Of a stretch of DNA of 34,122 nucleotides, positions 16,469 to 25,276 are shown piece by piece. Within the stretch, counting starts at the first letter, position 1; each line of letters starts with the position of its first letter. The translations under genes were made by a program, and so were the position numbers. Location: contig JAVBNU010000025.1 of the NCBI GenBank assembly GCA_031551265.1, positions 1 to 34,122 of the forward strand, in the 5' to 3' direction. Source of the stretch: JAVBNU01 sp031551265. Lineage in GTDB: Bacteria > Cyanobacteriota > Vampirovibrionia > Gastranaerophilales > Gastranaerophilaceae. The notes below the pieces were generated by a model, which did not search any database, was not told where the DNA came from, and saw only the letters and a list, made by a program, of their open reading frames with translations.

Positions 16469-17878
16469 ATGTTTAATTTTTTCAAAAAACTCACTGAAAA
16501 AAAAGATAAGTCAGCCGATATTAAGGCTGTTGAAGGTGATCTTGAGCAGATTTATTGTAATGATGTTCTAGACCAGACTAATGAAATGTGTGATGCAGTG
16601 GAAGTCGAACCTGTAGAGTCGACATCCGAACCTGCTGATGAATTGACGCAAGATATTATGGAAGAAATTGACCGTCAAATTGAAATTGAAGAGAAAAATC
16701 TTGAGCCGGAGCCACAAGTGCCGTATAGAGAAGCGTCTCAATACGAAATAGAAAAAGAAATTGATAAACAGATTGAAATTGAAGAAAAAATACAAAAGGA
16801 ATCCGAGTACAAACCCGGAAAAGAGTATTTTAAGGATGACGAATTTGTCAATCAGGTGCAGTCAGCCGTTGAGGCCGAGCTCGATAAGCCGGAGCCGGTA
16901 GAAACACCTCAAGAAACTCAGCCTGCAGTAGTTGAACAACCAAAAACCGAAGAAAAAATCGAAAAAGGGTTTTGGGGAATGGCGTTTGATAATTTTAGAA
17001 AAACAATTTCAAAAACTACGGAAACGCTTGTCGATAATGTTGTTCATGCTATTGAACATGAGGAGGAATTCAACGAATTTATCCTCGAAGATATGGAAGA
17101 TATGTTGATTAAGGCTGATATTGGCGTTTATACTGCTGCCGGTATAGTTGACAAAATTCGCAACAAAAAAGATATGAAGCCTTCTGAGGTCAGAGCGTAT
17201 TTGAAATCCGAGTTCAAGAAAATCATAGACGAGACAGGGACTTCAAAACTCAATTTTAAAGAAAATGAGTTAAATATATATTTTGTGACGGGCGTGAACG
17301 GCGCGGGTAAAACGACTTTCATCGGGAAGTTAGCAAATCGTTTCAGGCTTGAAGGTAAAAAAGTGGTAATTGCGGCAGCTGATACGTTCAGAGCTGCAGC
17401 CGAGGAGCAACTGGACATTTGGGCGCAAAGAGCGCAGGTTGATATTGTGCGCAGAGACGGCGCTGATGCGGCGTCGGTTGTTTTTGATGCAATAAAAAAA
17501 GCGCAGGATGAAAATTATGATGTGCTCATAATAGACACTGCCGGCAGATTACAGAATAAATTTAACCTGATGGAAGAGCTGAAAAAAATTAAATCTGTAA
17601 TCGAAAAATTCGGTGCTGAAAATTTACGGGAATCAATACTTGTGCTTGATGCAAACACAGGCCAAAATGGTTTACAGCAGGCAAGAGTGTTTTTTGAGAC
17701 TGTTGATTTGACCTCTGTTGCGCTGACTAAACTCGATGGCTCGGCAAAGGGTGGAATAATTATTGCCATCGCAAAAGATTTAAAATTGCCGATAAAAATG
17801 ATTGGAGTTGGCGAAAAAATCACTGACCTGAAAGATTTTGACGCCCAAATTTTTATTGATGCGCTTTTCCACAAATAG
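16469..17878 (+). CDS. ftsY: Signal recognition particle receptor FtsY
   Basis: SRP receptor GTPase that docks ribosome-SRP complexes at the membrane. Residues 1-165 form an acidic A-domain with an internal duplication (EEIDRQIEIEEKN at 65-77; KEIDKQIEIEEKI at 96-108). Residues 168-260 are the helical N domain. The G domain shows G1 GVNGAGKTT (275-283), the DTFRAAAEEQL box (305-315), DTAGR (356-360) and TKLDGSAKGG (420-429). Length is 469, within the family range. A strong GGGGGG-containing ribosome-binding site precedes the ATG, 13 nt after nusB, so the pair is cotranscribed. Confidence 0.98.
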   Translation: MFNFFKKLTEKKDKSADIKAVEGDLEQIYCNDVLDQTNEMCDAVEVEPVESTSEPADELTQDIMEEIDRQIEIEEKNLEPEPQVPYREASQYEIEKEIDKQIEIEEKIQKESEYKPGKEYFKDDEFVNQVQSAVEAELDKPEPVETPQETQPAVVEQPKTEEKIEKGFWGMAFDNFRKTISKTTETLVDNVVHAIEHEEEFNEFILEDMEDMLIKADIGVYTAAGIVDKIRNKKDMKPSEVRAYLKSEFKKIIDETGTSKLNFKENELNIYFVTGVNGAGKTTFIGKLANRFRLEGKKVVIAAADTFRAAAEEQLDIWAQRAQVDIVRRDGADAASVVFDAIKKAQDENYDVLIIDTAGRLQNKFNLMEELKKIKSVIEKFGAENLRESILVLDANTGQNGLQQARVFFETVDLTSVALTKLDGSAKGGIIIAIAKDLKLPIKMIGVGEKITDLKDFDAQIFIDALFHK

Positions 17879-18243
17879 TTATTGAAACAATCAATCTGCA
17901 GTTAAGCTTGTGTACACATTTTTCTTTTTGTCATGCCGGAACGTAAATCGATGTGAGTTAATAAAGACGCAAATATCCGGCATCTTACCAGTTAACAAAC
18001 AAAATCATTATTGAAAGACGTACTTGATAGATGGAAGGATACCGGATATTCACGTCAGTATTATTCTTCAGCACTCTATGTTCCGGTATGACAGAAACCG
18101 GATTATTGAATCCAAAATGATTCGGAACAATAATGCACATCTGAGAAGGAGCTTTTACCAGTGTGAGATAATTTCGTTAAGTTTTATGAAACATTTCATT
18201 ATAAAGGGCAATTTATATTATTTAGCAACTTATAACAAATAAG
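17879..18243. other. Gene-free interval with degenerate palindromic element
   Basis: A 365-base gap between ftsY and the ADP-ribosylglycohydrolase gene. Most of it (17930-18092) is a nested inverted repeat described separately. The rest is AT-rich. The last 60 bases must hold the promoter of the next gene, but I see no good hexamer pair and no Shine-Dalgarno. The small open frame at 18024-18242 runs through the repeat and is not considered a gene. Confidence 0.5.
17930..18092. repeat. 163-bp nested inverted repeat
   Basis: GTCATGCCGGAAC (17930-17942) pairs with GTTCCGGTATGAC (18080-18092), one mismatch in 13. Inside, AATATCCGGCATC (17972-17984) pairs with GATACCGGATATT (18038-18050), again one mismatch. 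The same CCGG(C/T)AT core appears in both arms. This is the pattern of a decayed MITE or REP-like element; no partner copy occurs elsewhere in the window. Confidence 0.75.
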
Positions 18244-19443
18244 ATGTTAAAAATTTCATTAAACTTAAATCAAAATATTGATACTACTAAAATCGGCAGC
18301 TATAATACCAGCTTCGTGCCAGCTCAGGGTTTAGCGTGCGACAAATTTGTTTCTTTTAAATCAAACCAAGAAAAACACGACCTGAGTCATTATCGCGGGT
18401 GTTTGGTTGGTGGTGCTGTTGGTGATGCGCTTGGCTGGCCTGTCGAGTTTTCGGAGCTGGATACCATAAAGGCACGTTTTGGGAAAAACGGTATTACTGA
18501 GATGAAATTAGACAAACGCAACAAAGCTCAAATAACTGATGATACACAAATGACAATTTTTACGGCTGACGGGCTTTTAAAATCTGCAGTGAACGCTTTG
18601 GGTGAAAATGAGTTGCCGGATATGTCCGAAGTTTTTCACTCATATCAAAACTGGCTGCAAACTCAAGATTATGGTGTTCCGAAAATAGTAAAAAATGAAG
18701 GCTGGTTGAGTACAGTCAAAGAATTATACAATCGACGTGCTCCGGGAAATACCTGCACAGGCTCTATTGAGGAAGGTCGGCCGGGAAGTATTGAGCGCCC
18801 ACGAAATGACAGTAAAGGTTGTGGTGGTGTTATGAGAGTCGCACCGGCAGGGTTGATATATTATAAAAATCCAAAAACTGCTTTTGAAGTCGGTGCCAGC
18901 TGTGCAGCGCTAACCCACGGCAGCCCTGCTGCATACCTCTCGGCAGGCGTGCATAGTACGATTATTGCTAATATTGTAAAAGGTGAAAAGCTTGAGGATG
19001 CAGTTGATAGTGCAATGGAAATTTTAAAAACCTATGAAAATTCTGAGAAATTATTTGCAGGACTGAGTTTTGCGAAAATTTCAGCTAAATCTGATGTGTC
19101 ACCCGAAGAAATAATACCTATACTAGGTGGGGGCTGGCATGGTGACGAAGCTATCGCGATTTCAGTATATTGCGCGCTAAAGTATCAGGATAATTTCGAA
19201 AAAGCAATTATAGCAGCAGTAAACCACAGTGGCGACAGCGACAGTACAGGCGCAATTACAGGCAACATCCTCGGGGCATATTTAGGTGAAAAAGCCATAC
19301 CAAAACGCTGGACAAAGAATTTAGAACTTTATCCTGTATTAAACCAGCTATCTAAAGATTTGGTGAAAAATCCTCAAGAGATTATAAAAGTCGAGAAAAA
19401 ATATCCGTCAGCGGCCAAAAAGAAGTTTTTGATAATGGGATAA
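18244..19443 (+). CDS. ADP-ribosylglycohydrolase (DraG/ARH family) with N-terminal extension
   Basis: A 399-residue enzyme of the family that removes ADP-ribose from proteins, DNA/RNA or small molecules. The catalytic domain begins near residue 47 with HYRGCLVGGAVGDALGWPVE. Metal-binding residues are in TDDTQM (98-103) and HSGDSDSTGA (328-337); SKGCGGVMRVAP (190-201) and LTHGSP (223-228) are also standard. Residues 1-46 are an extra Asn/Thr-rich leader containing FVSFKSN, similar in style to the leaders of two other proteins here. No clear ribosome-binding site precedes the ATG. The 3' end overlaps the convergent 209-residue gene by 36 nt. It may counter ADP-ribosylation or act as an effector; sequence alone cannot decide. 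Confidence 0.92.
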   Translation: MLKISLNLNQNIDTTKIGSYNTSFVPAQGLACDKFVSFKSNQEKHDLSHYRGCLVGGAVGDALGWPVEFSELDTIKARFGKNGITEMKLDKRNKAQITDDTQMTIFTADGLLKSAVNALGENELPDMSEVFHSYQNWLQTQDYGVPKIVKNEGWLSTVKELYNRRAPGNTCTGSIEEGRPGSIERPRNDSKGCGGVMRVAPAGLIYYKNPKTAFEVGASCAALTHGSPAAYLSAGVHSTIIANIVKGEKLEDAVDSAMEILKTYENSEKLFAGLSFAKISAKSDVSPEEIIPILGGGWHGDEAIAISVYCALKYQDNFEKAIIAAVNHSGDSDSTGAITGNILGAYLGEKAIPKRWTKNLELYPVLNQLSKDLVKNPQEIIKVEKKYPSAAKKKFLIMG

Positions 19444-20037
19444 AACTTCTTCGCGCTCTTCGTTTTCGATGTCACGCAGAGAATTCCACTCAGGAACCAG
19501 AATTTTGTGAGGAGCCTCTGGTGTTATGGTCCATAATTGGGCGTTTCGCAGCATTTTTTGGTTTACGTATCCGAGTTTCGTTAGCTTTTTGAGGTCGTTA
19601 AACGCCTCTTGCTTCGCTTCATCAGATAACAAATGTTTGCCGCGGTGATAAGGAATCAACTCGCCTGAAGATGTTCCGGGTAATTTAAAAAACATATACA
19701 TTGAGGTACCGTTTCTCGCAACGTCAGCTAGTTTTGGCGCAATCGAAATATTGTTTTCTTCCAGCTTTTTCATTTTATCAGGATATTGGTGATAATAGCC
19801 TTCAAACCCGAGTTGGACTCTATATTCACCGTATTTGTAGAGTGTGTCATTGATTTTTTCAAGCTGAGGATGGTCATGAAACAATGCATCGGCAGTGTAG
19901 CTATCGGCACTTTGTTCAATGTCGTTTTTTAGCTTGACCAAAACCTCAGGCAAGTCGCTGTTATTTGAAAGACCCCTAAAATTTAGCAGACTTTTTTGGT
20001 TTATCATATAGGAATTAATATCGTTTTTTATTTCCAC
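19408..20037 (-). CDS. 209-residue protein of unknown function
   Basis: I do not recognise the family. The GTG start at 20037 is supported by AAAGGA 6 nt upstream. Residues 1-25 resemble the leaders of two other proteins in the window (LLNFRG). The rest is soluble, mixed alpha/beta, with YGEYRVQLGFEGYYHQYPD, GTSMYMFFKLPG and LWTITPEAPHKILVPEWNS as likely conserved cores. No Cys pairs, membrane segment or nucleotide motif is visible. It lies just downstream of the 1508-residue gene (20-bp gap) but has its own -10 box, with a palindrome over it, at 20053-20065. Its last 36 nt overlap the ADP-ribosylglycohydrolase gene on the opposite strand. It could be a partner or immunity-like protein of the large gene; that is speculation. 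Confidence 0.65.
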   Translation of the reverse strand: MEIKNDINSYMINQKSLLNFRGLSNNSDLPEVLVKLKNDIEQSADSYTADALFHDHPQLEKINDTLYKYGEYRVQLGFEGYYHQYPDKMKKLEENNISIAPKLADVARNGTSMYMFFKLPGTSSGELIPYHRGKHLLSDEAKQEAFNDLKKLTKLGYVNQKMLRNAQLWTITPEAPHKILVPEWNSLRDIENEEREEVLSHYQKLLFGR

Positions 20038-20052
20038 AAGGAGTCCTTTCTT

Positions 20053-20065
20053 TGCTATTATAGCA
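20053..20065 (-). promoter_or_regulatory. Palindromic operator over a -10 box
   Basis: TGCTAT-T-ATAGCA is a perfect 13-bp odd palindrome. On the minus strand it contains TATAAT (20062-20057), which overlaps the stop codon of the 1508-residue gene and lies 19 nt before the GTG start of the 209-residue gene. This suggests a repressible internal promoter for the downstream gene. Confidence 0.45.
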
Positions 20066-23000
20066 CACTATCTTTGTGTATCGTTGCGTGCAGTGGGAAT
20101 TTCACAGAATTCCCGATTTTTGCTTTCATCTTATCTGTCAACAAGCCGAGAATAGACGTTTTATTGAATTTTTCCGTCGCTTTCAGGCATGTAGGGTTTG
20201 GTACAAAGAATTGGGCCAAAAAGGAGCTGCCGATAGAGTTGTTGTCAGGACCCATAGTCGGAAATATCATTGCAGCATTTACGCTGCCATATGAGTTATC
20301 GCCAATAAGTTTGTTCAACAAAATCGGGTCATCACATTTATACGGTTTAATGGTTCCGTTGTCGCCTAAGACGAGTTTATCTTGAGTGCCGCCATTTTTT
20401 GCCTGTCGTTCCATTTCATCGATAAAGGCATATTTTGCGTCCTCTGTAGCTTTTATTGGTGCGAATAGCACTTGTCGCTCAGCGTTAGCTGCATCTTTTC
20501 TGAAATTAGCGTACTCAAATCCCTCATAAAGCATAGAGCCACCTGAGCCTGAAATATCATCTAAAACCACTACTGTTGCGTCTTTAGGAATTTTATCACC
20601 CAAATCGCTGCCATTGTTGCGAATAAATCTGTCTTTATTGATGCCGTTAACCTCTGCATATTGGTATGCAACCCATTCATAGCTTTTTGCTCTTTCAGGA
20701 ATCAAGTAGTACATGTTATCAGGATTTGCGGCTTCGGCTTGGAGTTTGGCATGCGTGTCTTTTAGTGCTGCGCTCATATTTTCAGGCGTGCCTATTTCAA
20801 GTTGGCTGTTGAAATAGCTGGTAAGTACTTTTTCTGCATCTGTGAGTTTGGCCGCTATGTCAGCATTAGGCGTTTTTGGCGGCCGCGGCGCAAAATTACT
20901 TTGCTCCGTGAGTGTTTCAGCCATTGCTTTTAGCATTGTATTCATTTCCAGTGGTGATACATTTAACGGATTAATTTGGTTAGCAATTTGCTGCGCCGCT
21001 GAATGTGTGCCAGCTTGTTTTGCAGCTGTTTGTATCGTGTGTATAGGCACACCCAAGGCACTCATGCCTTTGTCGTTAAGTGTGTTTAGCGCTGTTTCAA
21101 ATGTCATGCCGGGCGTTTGTTGCTGCAGTTTCTTCGCTTCATTAATATTTTTAATTGCGGTTTCTGCGATATTGCCACTGTTATTGAGTATGTGAGTACC
21201 TGTGTTCCAGCCGTCGAGATTTACAAACGACACTTCAGGATTCATTTCAAGCCATTCATCCAGCTTTCCTTGTTGTTTCAGTGTCTCGAGTTCTTTAATC
21301 CCGCTCTCATCCAGAAGGAATGCTGTTTTGTCGCCATCAGGATTGAGTTGTATATTCTTTTTCTTGTTAAAATATTCGAATGCTGTATTCAGTGAAACGG
21401 GTGCCGTTTCATCAAAAGATTTGTATATTTTAGATATGCCTAAGTCCTGCATCTGCTTTGATATTTCGCCAAATGAGCCATAACTCGCAAACTGGGTCAT
21501 TTTTGTTATCGCGTGTACAGCTTCCTCCTCGGTCGCTCCGGTCGCTTTTTGTACATTGGAAATCATTTTTTGAACATCTTCAGGAGATTTGATGTCCAGT
21601 TGTTTTTGTATGTTTGTGTATAAATTATACGCTTCAGGCGTCATTCTGCGGCATTTCATCTGAAAATCAGGATCGCCAGTTTGAGCTTTTGCCATGGCCG
21701 CATCATCGAGAATGTAATACTCATCGCCAAGCTTAGCGATTTTCTGATCTCCGTGTGTTGCAACGATATCCAGCTCACCATCAGAGTTTGTATGTTGTTT
21801 TGGCGAGTTTGTAATAGGCTCTTCAAGATGCGGTTTTGGCTTGGCATCGTCAGCTTTTGCTGCTTCAATATTATTTGAATGTTCGGTTTTTGAGGTGAGC
21901 GAGCCGAATGAATCAGGATTATTTCCTGAAATTGCCAGTTCCTGACTATGTGGTAGAGTGGCGTCACCCATTGCAGCGACAGCCGTATGATTTGGCGTAT
22001 TTGTACCGGCTGCAAATTCTTGCGTTGTTTTTAATTCAGTCTGCTGTTTTGGCTGATGCTGATTTTGTGTTGAGTGCAGATTACTGGCGTTGCACCTAGT
22101 CAGCGCCATCAACGCCATGCCGAATAAAAACTGGTCTTTTTGAGAACTCATTAAATCGCCAACAGAATATGGGTTGCCACGAACCATTCCGTCAACCGCC
22201 TCTGTCGCACCAACTACAGGCATATCAAGCAAACTGCCTAACGCCGCTTCGCGTATGCCGCCGGCCGCACCGCCAAATTTCTCTGTCGCCAAATAATTAG
22301 CACCTGCGCCCGTGTATCTCATTCCGACATAAGTATATAGTGCAGCTTTAGCCGAGTCAGTGAGCACATTGCCGGCATCACCCCATGTTGCACCATCTTT
22401 GTCCGTATATTTTTCGGCCATTTGAGTCAACATTGTTGCATTTGATGCAGCTAACGCCGAGGCTGTAGCTGTTGTGGCTGCGGTAGCGCAGACAGCGGCT
22501 CCTGCAATACCGCCCGTGGCAATTGTTGTGCCTAGGATTATACCTGTTTGCGCCCAGGCAACGTTGGTTTTTACACCTGATATATAGTCGTTTACATCGT
22601 CGTTATAATCTTTTCCAAAAGCATCTTTGTACGCTGTTGACGACTTTTCCTGTAATTTATTTAATTTTTTATCAGCGGTTGAGCTGCCAAAGCCAAGATA
22701 AGGTTTTTTATCGGCTGTTTTGGCATTGGTTTCATTTAATTTGAGTGAAGCATTTCGAGCGGTGATAGTATCGTCCAGCAAACTACCGCGCATATGGGCT
22801 GATAATTTCTTCAGGTTTTCGATTCGCCCTGTGGGCGTGGGCTCAGGTAATTCACCAATTTTTTCACTCAGCCATTTTTCTTTTTGCTCCTGAGGTAATT
22901 TATTATATGTCTCAAAATCACCATTTATACCAAGCTTTTTCATGGCAGTGTTCATCTTATCTTTGAATGCGCTCTGCTCTTGTGATGACAAATCCTCAAA

Positions 23001-24584
23001 TTTCTTACCCTGTGGCAATTTAATTTGGCTTACCAAATCAGCCGCGCCTGATTTATGCATATCAGTATATGCTTTTGCCATTACGGAGTCGCCAAAATAT
23101 TTGGTCAAAGTCTCGCCGAGTTTATCCTCAAATTCTTGTGTTTGTTTTGCATAAAGGTTTTTGTTGTCCTCGAATTTTTTCATCTTGCTGCCTGAATCCT
23201 GCAATAGTTTAACTTTTGACTGCAAATTAGCCGCCTGAAAATATTCATTTTGGGTTTGTCTAAATGTTTCAATTTTTGGTATATCAAAATCTTTGTTCGT
23301 TATTTCTTTGTATTTGGCGCAAAATTCGTTGAACTCTGCGGCGTCAACTTTTGTGCTGTCGGCAATTTCTTTTCTGTCTTGCAGCTCAGTTTTTATTTTA
23401 TTTTCAGTTTTAGAGCTGGACAGCAAGTACGACATCATACCGCGATCCTCTATCCACTGCGTTAGCTGATTATACGCAGCCGTGTCGTTTTGTTTTAATT
23501 CATTGAGCGCGAAATGAGCGTAATTTTGTCGGGTTTCAGGTGAATGGTTTTTGAGTTTTTCAGCCTGCTGCGCGCCTGTTACTTCTGCCTCAAGCTTTTT
23601 GGCCGTTTTTTCATCGGGCTTGTGATTTCTCACCGATTCAGGTAATAATTTTGTAAAATCAGTTGTGCGTGTGCCGGCAGCTCTGATTTCAGCAAAATTC
23701 GTTTGATAGTCAGCTTCTTTACCCTGCAGCACGCTTCTGCGAATCTGGTTCTCATAACCCGCGTTGTTTTCGCCTAAAATGGTTTTCTTAATTTCATTAT
23801 ACTTGTCGCTGCCGTAATTTTGCGGGTTCTTGGCCACGTCGGTTAAAACATCGCGCATTTTTTCATATTTTACGGCGTCTTCGCTGCTCAAAACTCTTTT
23901 GCTTTGTTTTTGTGCGTCAGACGTCTCTTGAAGTTTCAAAACGTGGTCACGCAATATCTTGGATTCACCTGCCATTACGTTCGCCTGAGCCTGATTCGGC
24001 GTATCAAATTTTTCATCCAGTGTTTTTTGAGCACGGGCACCAATAACTTCTTGTTGCAAAAAATCCTCACGTGCTTTTTTCACAGTGGCGGCATTTTTTT
24101 GAATTGATTTTGCATTAAATTCTTTACTGTCCATCGGCATATAATATAAATACGCGCCTTGAAGCCGGCGCTCGTGGTCTTTTGTCAGCATTTCTTTCAT
24201 TCGTGGATGTTTTTGAATACTTTGCTGCAAAGCTGCTGTTTGACCCTTCTGATAATTGTTGAACATTTGCTTGCGTTTTTCATCAGGCAAATTGAGTGGG
24301 TCAGCTTCGATTCCTAACTTTTCAGCCGCATTTTTGCTCAGTTTATCGTCAATTTTTATCGGGTTTGTTGCCGCGCTGGTTTTGTCCTGAGCCGGCTTTG
24401 GCTGTTCTTGTGTTTTGGGGGTTTCCTGCTCACGTTTTTCCACAGATAAGCCGGTGTCATCTTTTTTATTTGATGCACCAATCGGGTCAGAAGCTTGTGG
24501 CTGGGTTTTTGGCTTCTGTTTCTCTTTGTCTTTTTCTGTCGTATTCACCTTAGCGCAAGGCTTTGGTACATTATTTACGGACAT
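20058..24584 (-). CDS. 1508-residue effector-like protein with C-terminal PRTase-like motif
   Basis: A very large protein. Residues 1-95 are Lys/Gln/Pro/Thr-rich and look disordered. About 95-670 is charged and helical, rich in Gln, Lys and Glu. Around 678-715 is a hydrophobic Gly/Ala/Thr stretch (TGIILGTTIATGGIAGAA) and around 817-832 a second (DQFLFGMALMALTRC), as in membrane-inserting or translocation regions. Residues 860-970 are again low-complexity. Near the C-terminus VVVLDDISGSGGS (1338-1350, D1342/D1343) matches the PRPP-binding signature of type I phosphoribosyltransferases. Before it is YLIPERAKSYEWVAYQY and after it FPTMGPDNNSIGSSF. No signal peptide is visible. The design (long helical stalk, hydrophobic centre, enzymatic C-terminus) resembles secreted toxins or effectors. 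The substrate and the reality of catalysis are unknown. Confidence 0.7.
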   Translation of the reverse strand: MSVNNVPKPCAKVNTTEKDKEKQKPKTQPQASDPIGASNKKDDTGLSVEKREQETPKTQEQPKPAQDKTSAATNPIKIDDKLSKNAAEKLGIEADPLNLPDEKRKQMFNNYQKGQTAALQQSIQKHPRMKEMLTKDHERRLQGAYLYYMPMDSKEFNAKSIQKNAATVKKAREDFLQQEVIGARAQKTLDEKFDTPNQAQANVMAGESKILRDHVLKLQETSDAQKQSKRVLSSEDAVKYEKMRDVLTDVAKNPQNYGSDKYNEIKKTILGENNAGYENQIRRSVLQGKEADYQTNFAEIRAAGTRTTDFTKLLPESVRNHKPDEKTAKKLEAEVTGAQQAEKLKNHSPETRQNYAHFALNELKQNDTAAYNQLTQWIEDRGMMSYLLSSSKTENKIKTELQDRKEIADSTKVDAAEFNEFCAKYKEITNKDFDIPKIETFRQTQNEYFQAANLQSKVKLLQDSGSKMKKFEDNKNLYAKQTQEFEDKLGETLTKYFGDSVMAKAYTDMHKSGAADLVSQIKLPQGKKFEDLSSQEQSAFKDKMNTAMKKLGINGDFETYNKLPQEQKEKWLSEKIGELPEPTPTGRIENLKKLSAHMRGSLLDDTITARNASLKLNETNAKTADKKPYLGFGSSTADKKLNKLQEKSSTAYKDAFGKDYNDDVNDYISGVKTNVAWAQTGIILGTTIATGGIAGAAVCATAATTATASALAASNATMLTQMAEKYTDKDGATWGDAGNVLTDSAKAALYTYVGMRYTGAGANYLATEKFGGAAGGIREAALGSLLDMPVVGATEAVDGMVRGNPYSVGDLMSSQKDQFLFGMALMALTRCNASNLHSTQNQHQPKQQTELKTTQEFAAGTNTPNHTAVAAMGDATLPHSQELAISGNNPDSFGSLTSKTEHSNNIEAAKADDAKPKPHLEEPITNSPKQHTNSDGELDIVATHGDQKIAKLGDEYYILDDAAMAKAQTGDPDFQMKCRRMTPEAYNLYTNIQKQLDIKSPEDVQKMISNVQKATGATEEEAVHAITKMTQFASYGSFGEISKQMQDLGISKIYKSFDETAPVSLNTAFEYFNKKKNIQLNPDGDKTAFLLDESGIKELETLKQQGKLDEWLEMNPEVSFVNLDGWNTGTHILNNSGNIAETAIKNINEAKKLQQQTPGMTFETALNTLNDKGMSALGVPIHTIQTAAKQAGTHSAAQQIANQINPLNVSPLEMNTMLKAMAETLTEQSNFAPRPPKTPNADIAAKLTDAEKVLTSYFNSQLEIGTPENMSAALKDTHAKLQAEAANPDNMYYLIPERAKSYEWVAYQYAEVNGINKDRFIRNNGSDLGDKIPKDATVVVLDDISGSGGSMLYEGFEYANFRKDAANAERQVLFAPIKATEDAKYAFIDEMERQAKNGGTQDKLVLGDNGTIKPYKCDDPILLNKLIGDNSYGSVNAAMIFPTMGPDNNSIGSSFLAQFFVPNPTCLKATEKFNKTSILGLLTDKMKAKIGNSVKFPLHATIHKDSVL

Positions 24585-24591
24585 ATTTTCT

Positions 24592-24638
24592 CAACTCAAA
24601 GGTATACTCTCTTATGTATATAAAAACATCTTGAGTTG
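24592..24638 (-). promoter_or_regulatory. Inverted repeat and shared motif upstream of the 1508-residue gene
   Basis: CAACTCAA (24592-24599) and TTGAGTTG (24631-24638) form a perfect 8-bp inverted repeat flanking an AT-rich core. On the minus strand the core reads TATATACATAAGAGAGTAT. GAGTAT (24609-24604) stands exactly 19 nt before the ATG, as it does upstream of the 98-residue gene at 33231. It is a candidate promoter with an operator. Confidence 0.45.
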
Positions 24639-24672
24639 GGAAATTGACATTAAAGCAAGAAATGTTAAGAAA

Positions 24673-24885
24673 TTATAATACTTTTGCGCGACTCAGGTGT
24701 TGCAGAAAATCCATAATAATCACGTAGTATTGCTTTGTCATTATATAGAGGAAAACGCCGTTAAGAATGATAAGACACACATTCTCAATTGACCATCTGA
24801 ACTGCGTAATTTGGACGTATAGCACGTAAAACATGAACAAATAATAAATAAAAACAACAATTCCGTAAATTATTTCCTGTGACAT
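24673..24885 (-). CDS. Small two-helix membrane protein (70 residues)
   Basis: Unrecognised. Two hydrophobic segments, at about 5-27 (IIYGIVVFIYYLFMFYVLYV) and 34-57 (NVCLIILNGVFLYIMTKQYYVIIM), are separated by a short charged turn (QFRWSIE). The C-terminus is basic. GAGG lies 8 nt before the ATG. It follows another small two-helix protein by 62 nt and precedes the 1508-residue gene by 88 nt, all on one strand. Similar layout and length to its neighbour suggest paralogy. Possible roles include holin-like, immunity or transport accessory; none is demonstrated. Confidence 0.6.
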   Translation of the reverse strand: MSQEIIYGIVVFIYYLFMFYVLYVQITQFRWSIENVCLIILNGVFLYIMTKQYYVIIMDFLQHLSRAKVL

Positions 24886-24947
24886 AATAAGTTCCTCTTT
24901 TTCTGAGAATATTTTAACAAATTTTCAAATCTTATACAATAATAGAA

Positions 24948-25139
24948 TTAGACTAGATTTGAATAACACTTCACTAAAGAAAGCGCTGCTATAATCATTA
25001 TCAATAGGTTGATGGCAATAAAAAGCATACTTTTTTGTTCTCGCTTGAATGATTTAAGCTGTGAGTACAATCCATATGCACTCAGTATCATTGCCGCATA
25101 TAGAAACATTATTAAATAAAAAACACCTGTATTAACCAA
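24948..25139 (-). CDS. Small two-helix membrane protein (63 residues)
   Basis: Unrecognised. Hydrophobic segments at about 6-26 (VFYLIMFLYAAMILSAYGLY) and 37-57 (SMLFIAINLLIMIIAALSLV) are joined by a basic loop (SQLKSFKREQK). The proposed TTG start at 25139 has GAGG 7 nt upstream. A later in-frame ATG (MFLY...) would remove part of the first helix and is less attractive. It is the first gene of the minus-strand run leading to the 1508-residue gene and is divergent from the oppB-type operon, with which it shares a 137-bp control region. Confidence 0.55.
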   Translation of the reverse strand: MVNTGVFYLIMFLYAAMILSAYGLYSQLKSFKREQKSMLFIAINLLIMIIAALSLVKCYSNLV

Positions 25140-25240
25140 TTTTATTCCTCGTACTTCAAAGTTATTCTATCAAATTTTAAACAAGCGAACAAGATTTACA
25201 AAATATTTTTCAGCCTAAAGAATTATAAGCTAGTGATTAA

Positions 25241-25268
25241 TTGGCAAAAATGAACGGTTCATTATAAA
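25241..25268 (+). promoter_or_regulatory. Near-consensus promoter with operator palindrome before the oppB-type gene
   Basis: TTGGCA (25241-25246) and TATAAA (25263-25268) are 16 nt apart. The spacer contains the perfect palindrome TGAAC-G-GTTCA (25251-25261). Only 8 nt separate the -10 box from the ATG at 25277, so the predicted transcription start falls at or within about 3 nt of the start codon. No Shine-Dalgarno is present, consistent with a leaderless message under repressor control. Confidence 0.6.
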
Positions 25269-25276
25269 ATAATCCT

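Noticed and set aside
18024..18242. 72-residue frame before the ADP-ribosylglycohydrolase
   Set aside because: Runs through the nested inverted repeat; no ribosome-binding site or protein character.
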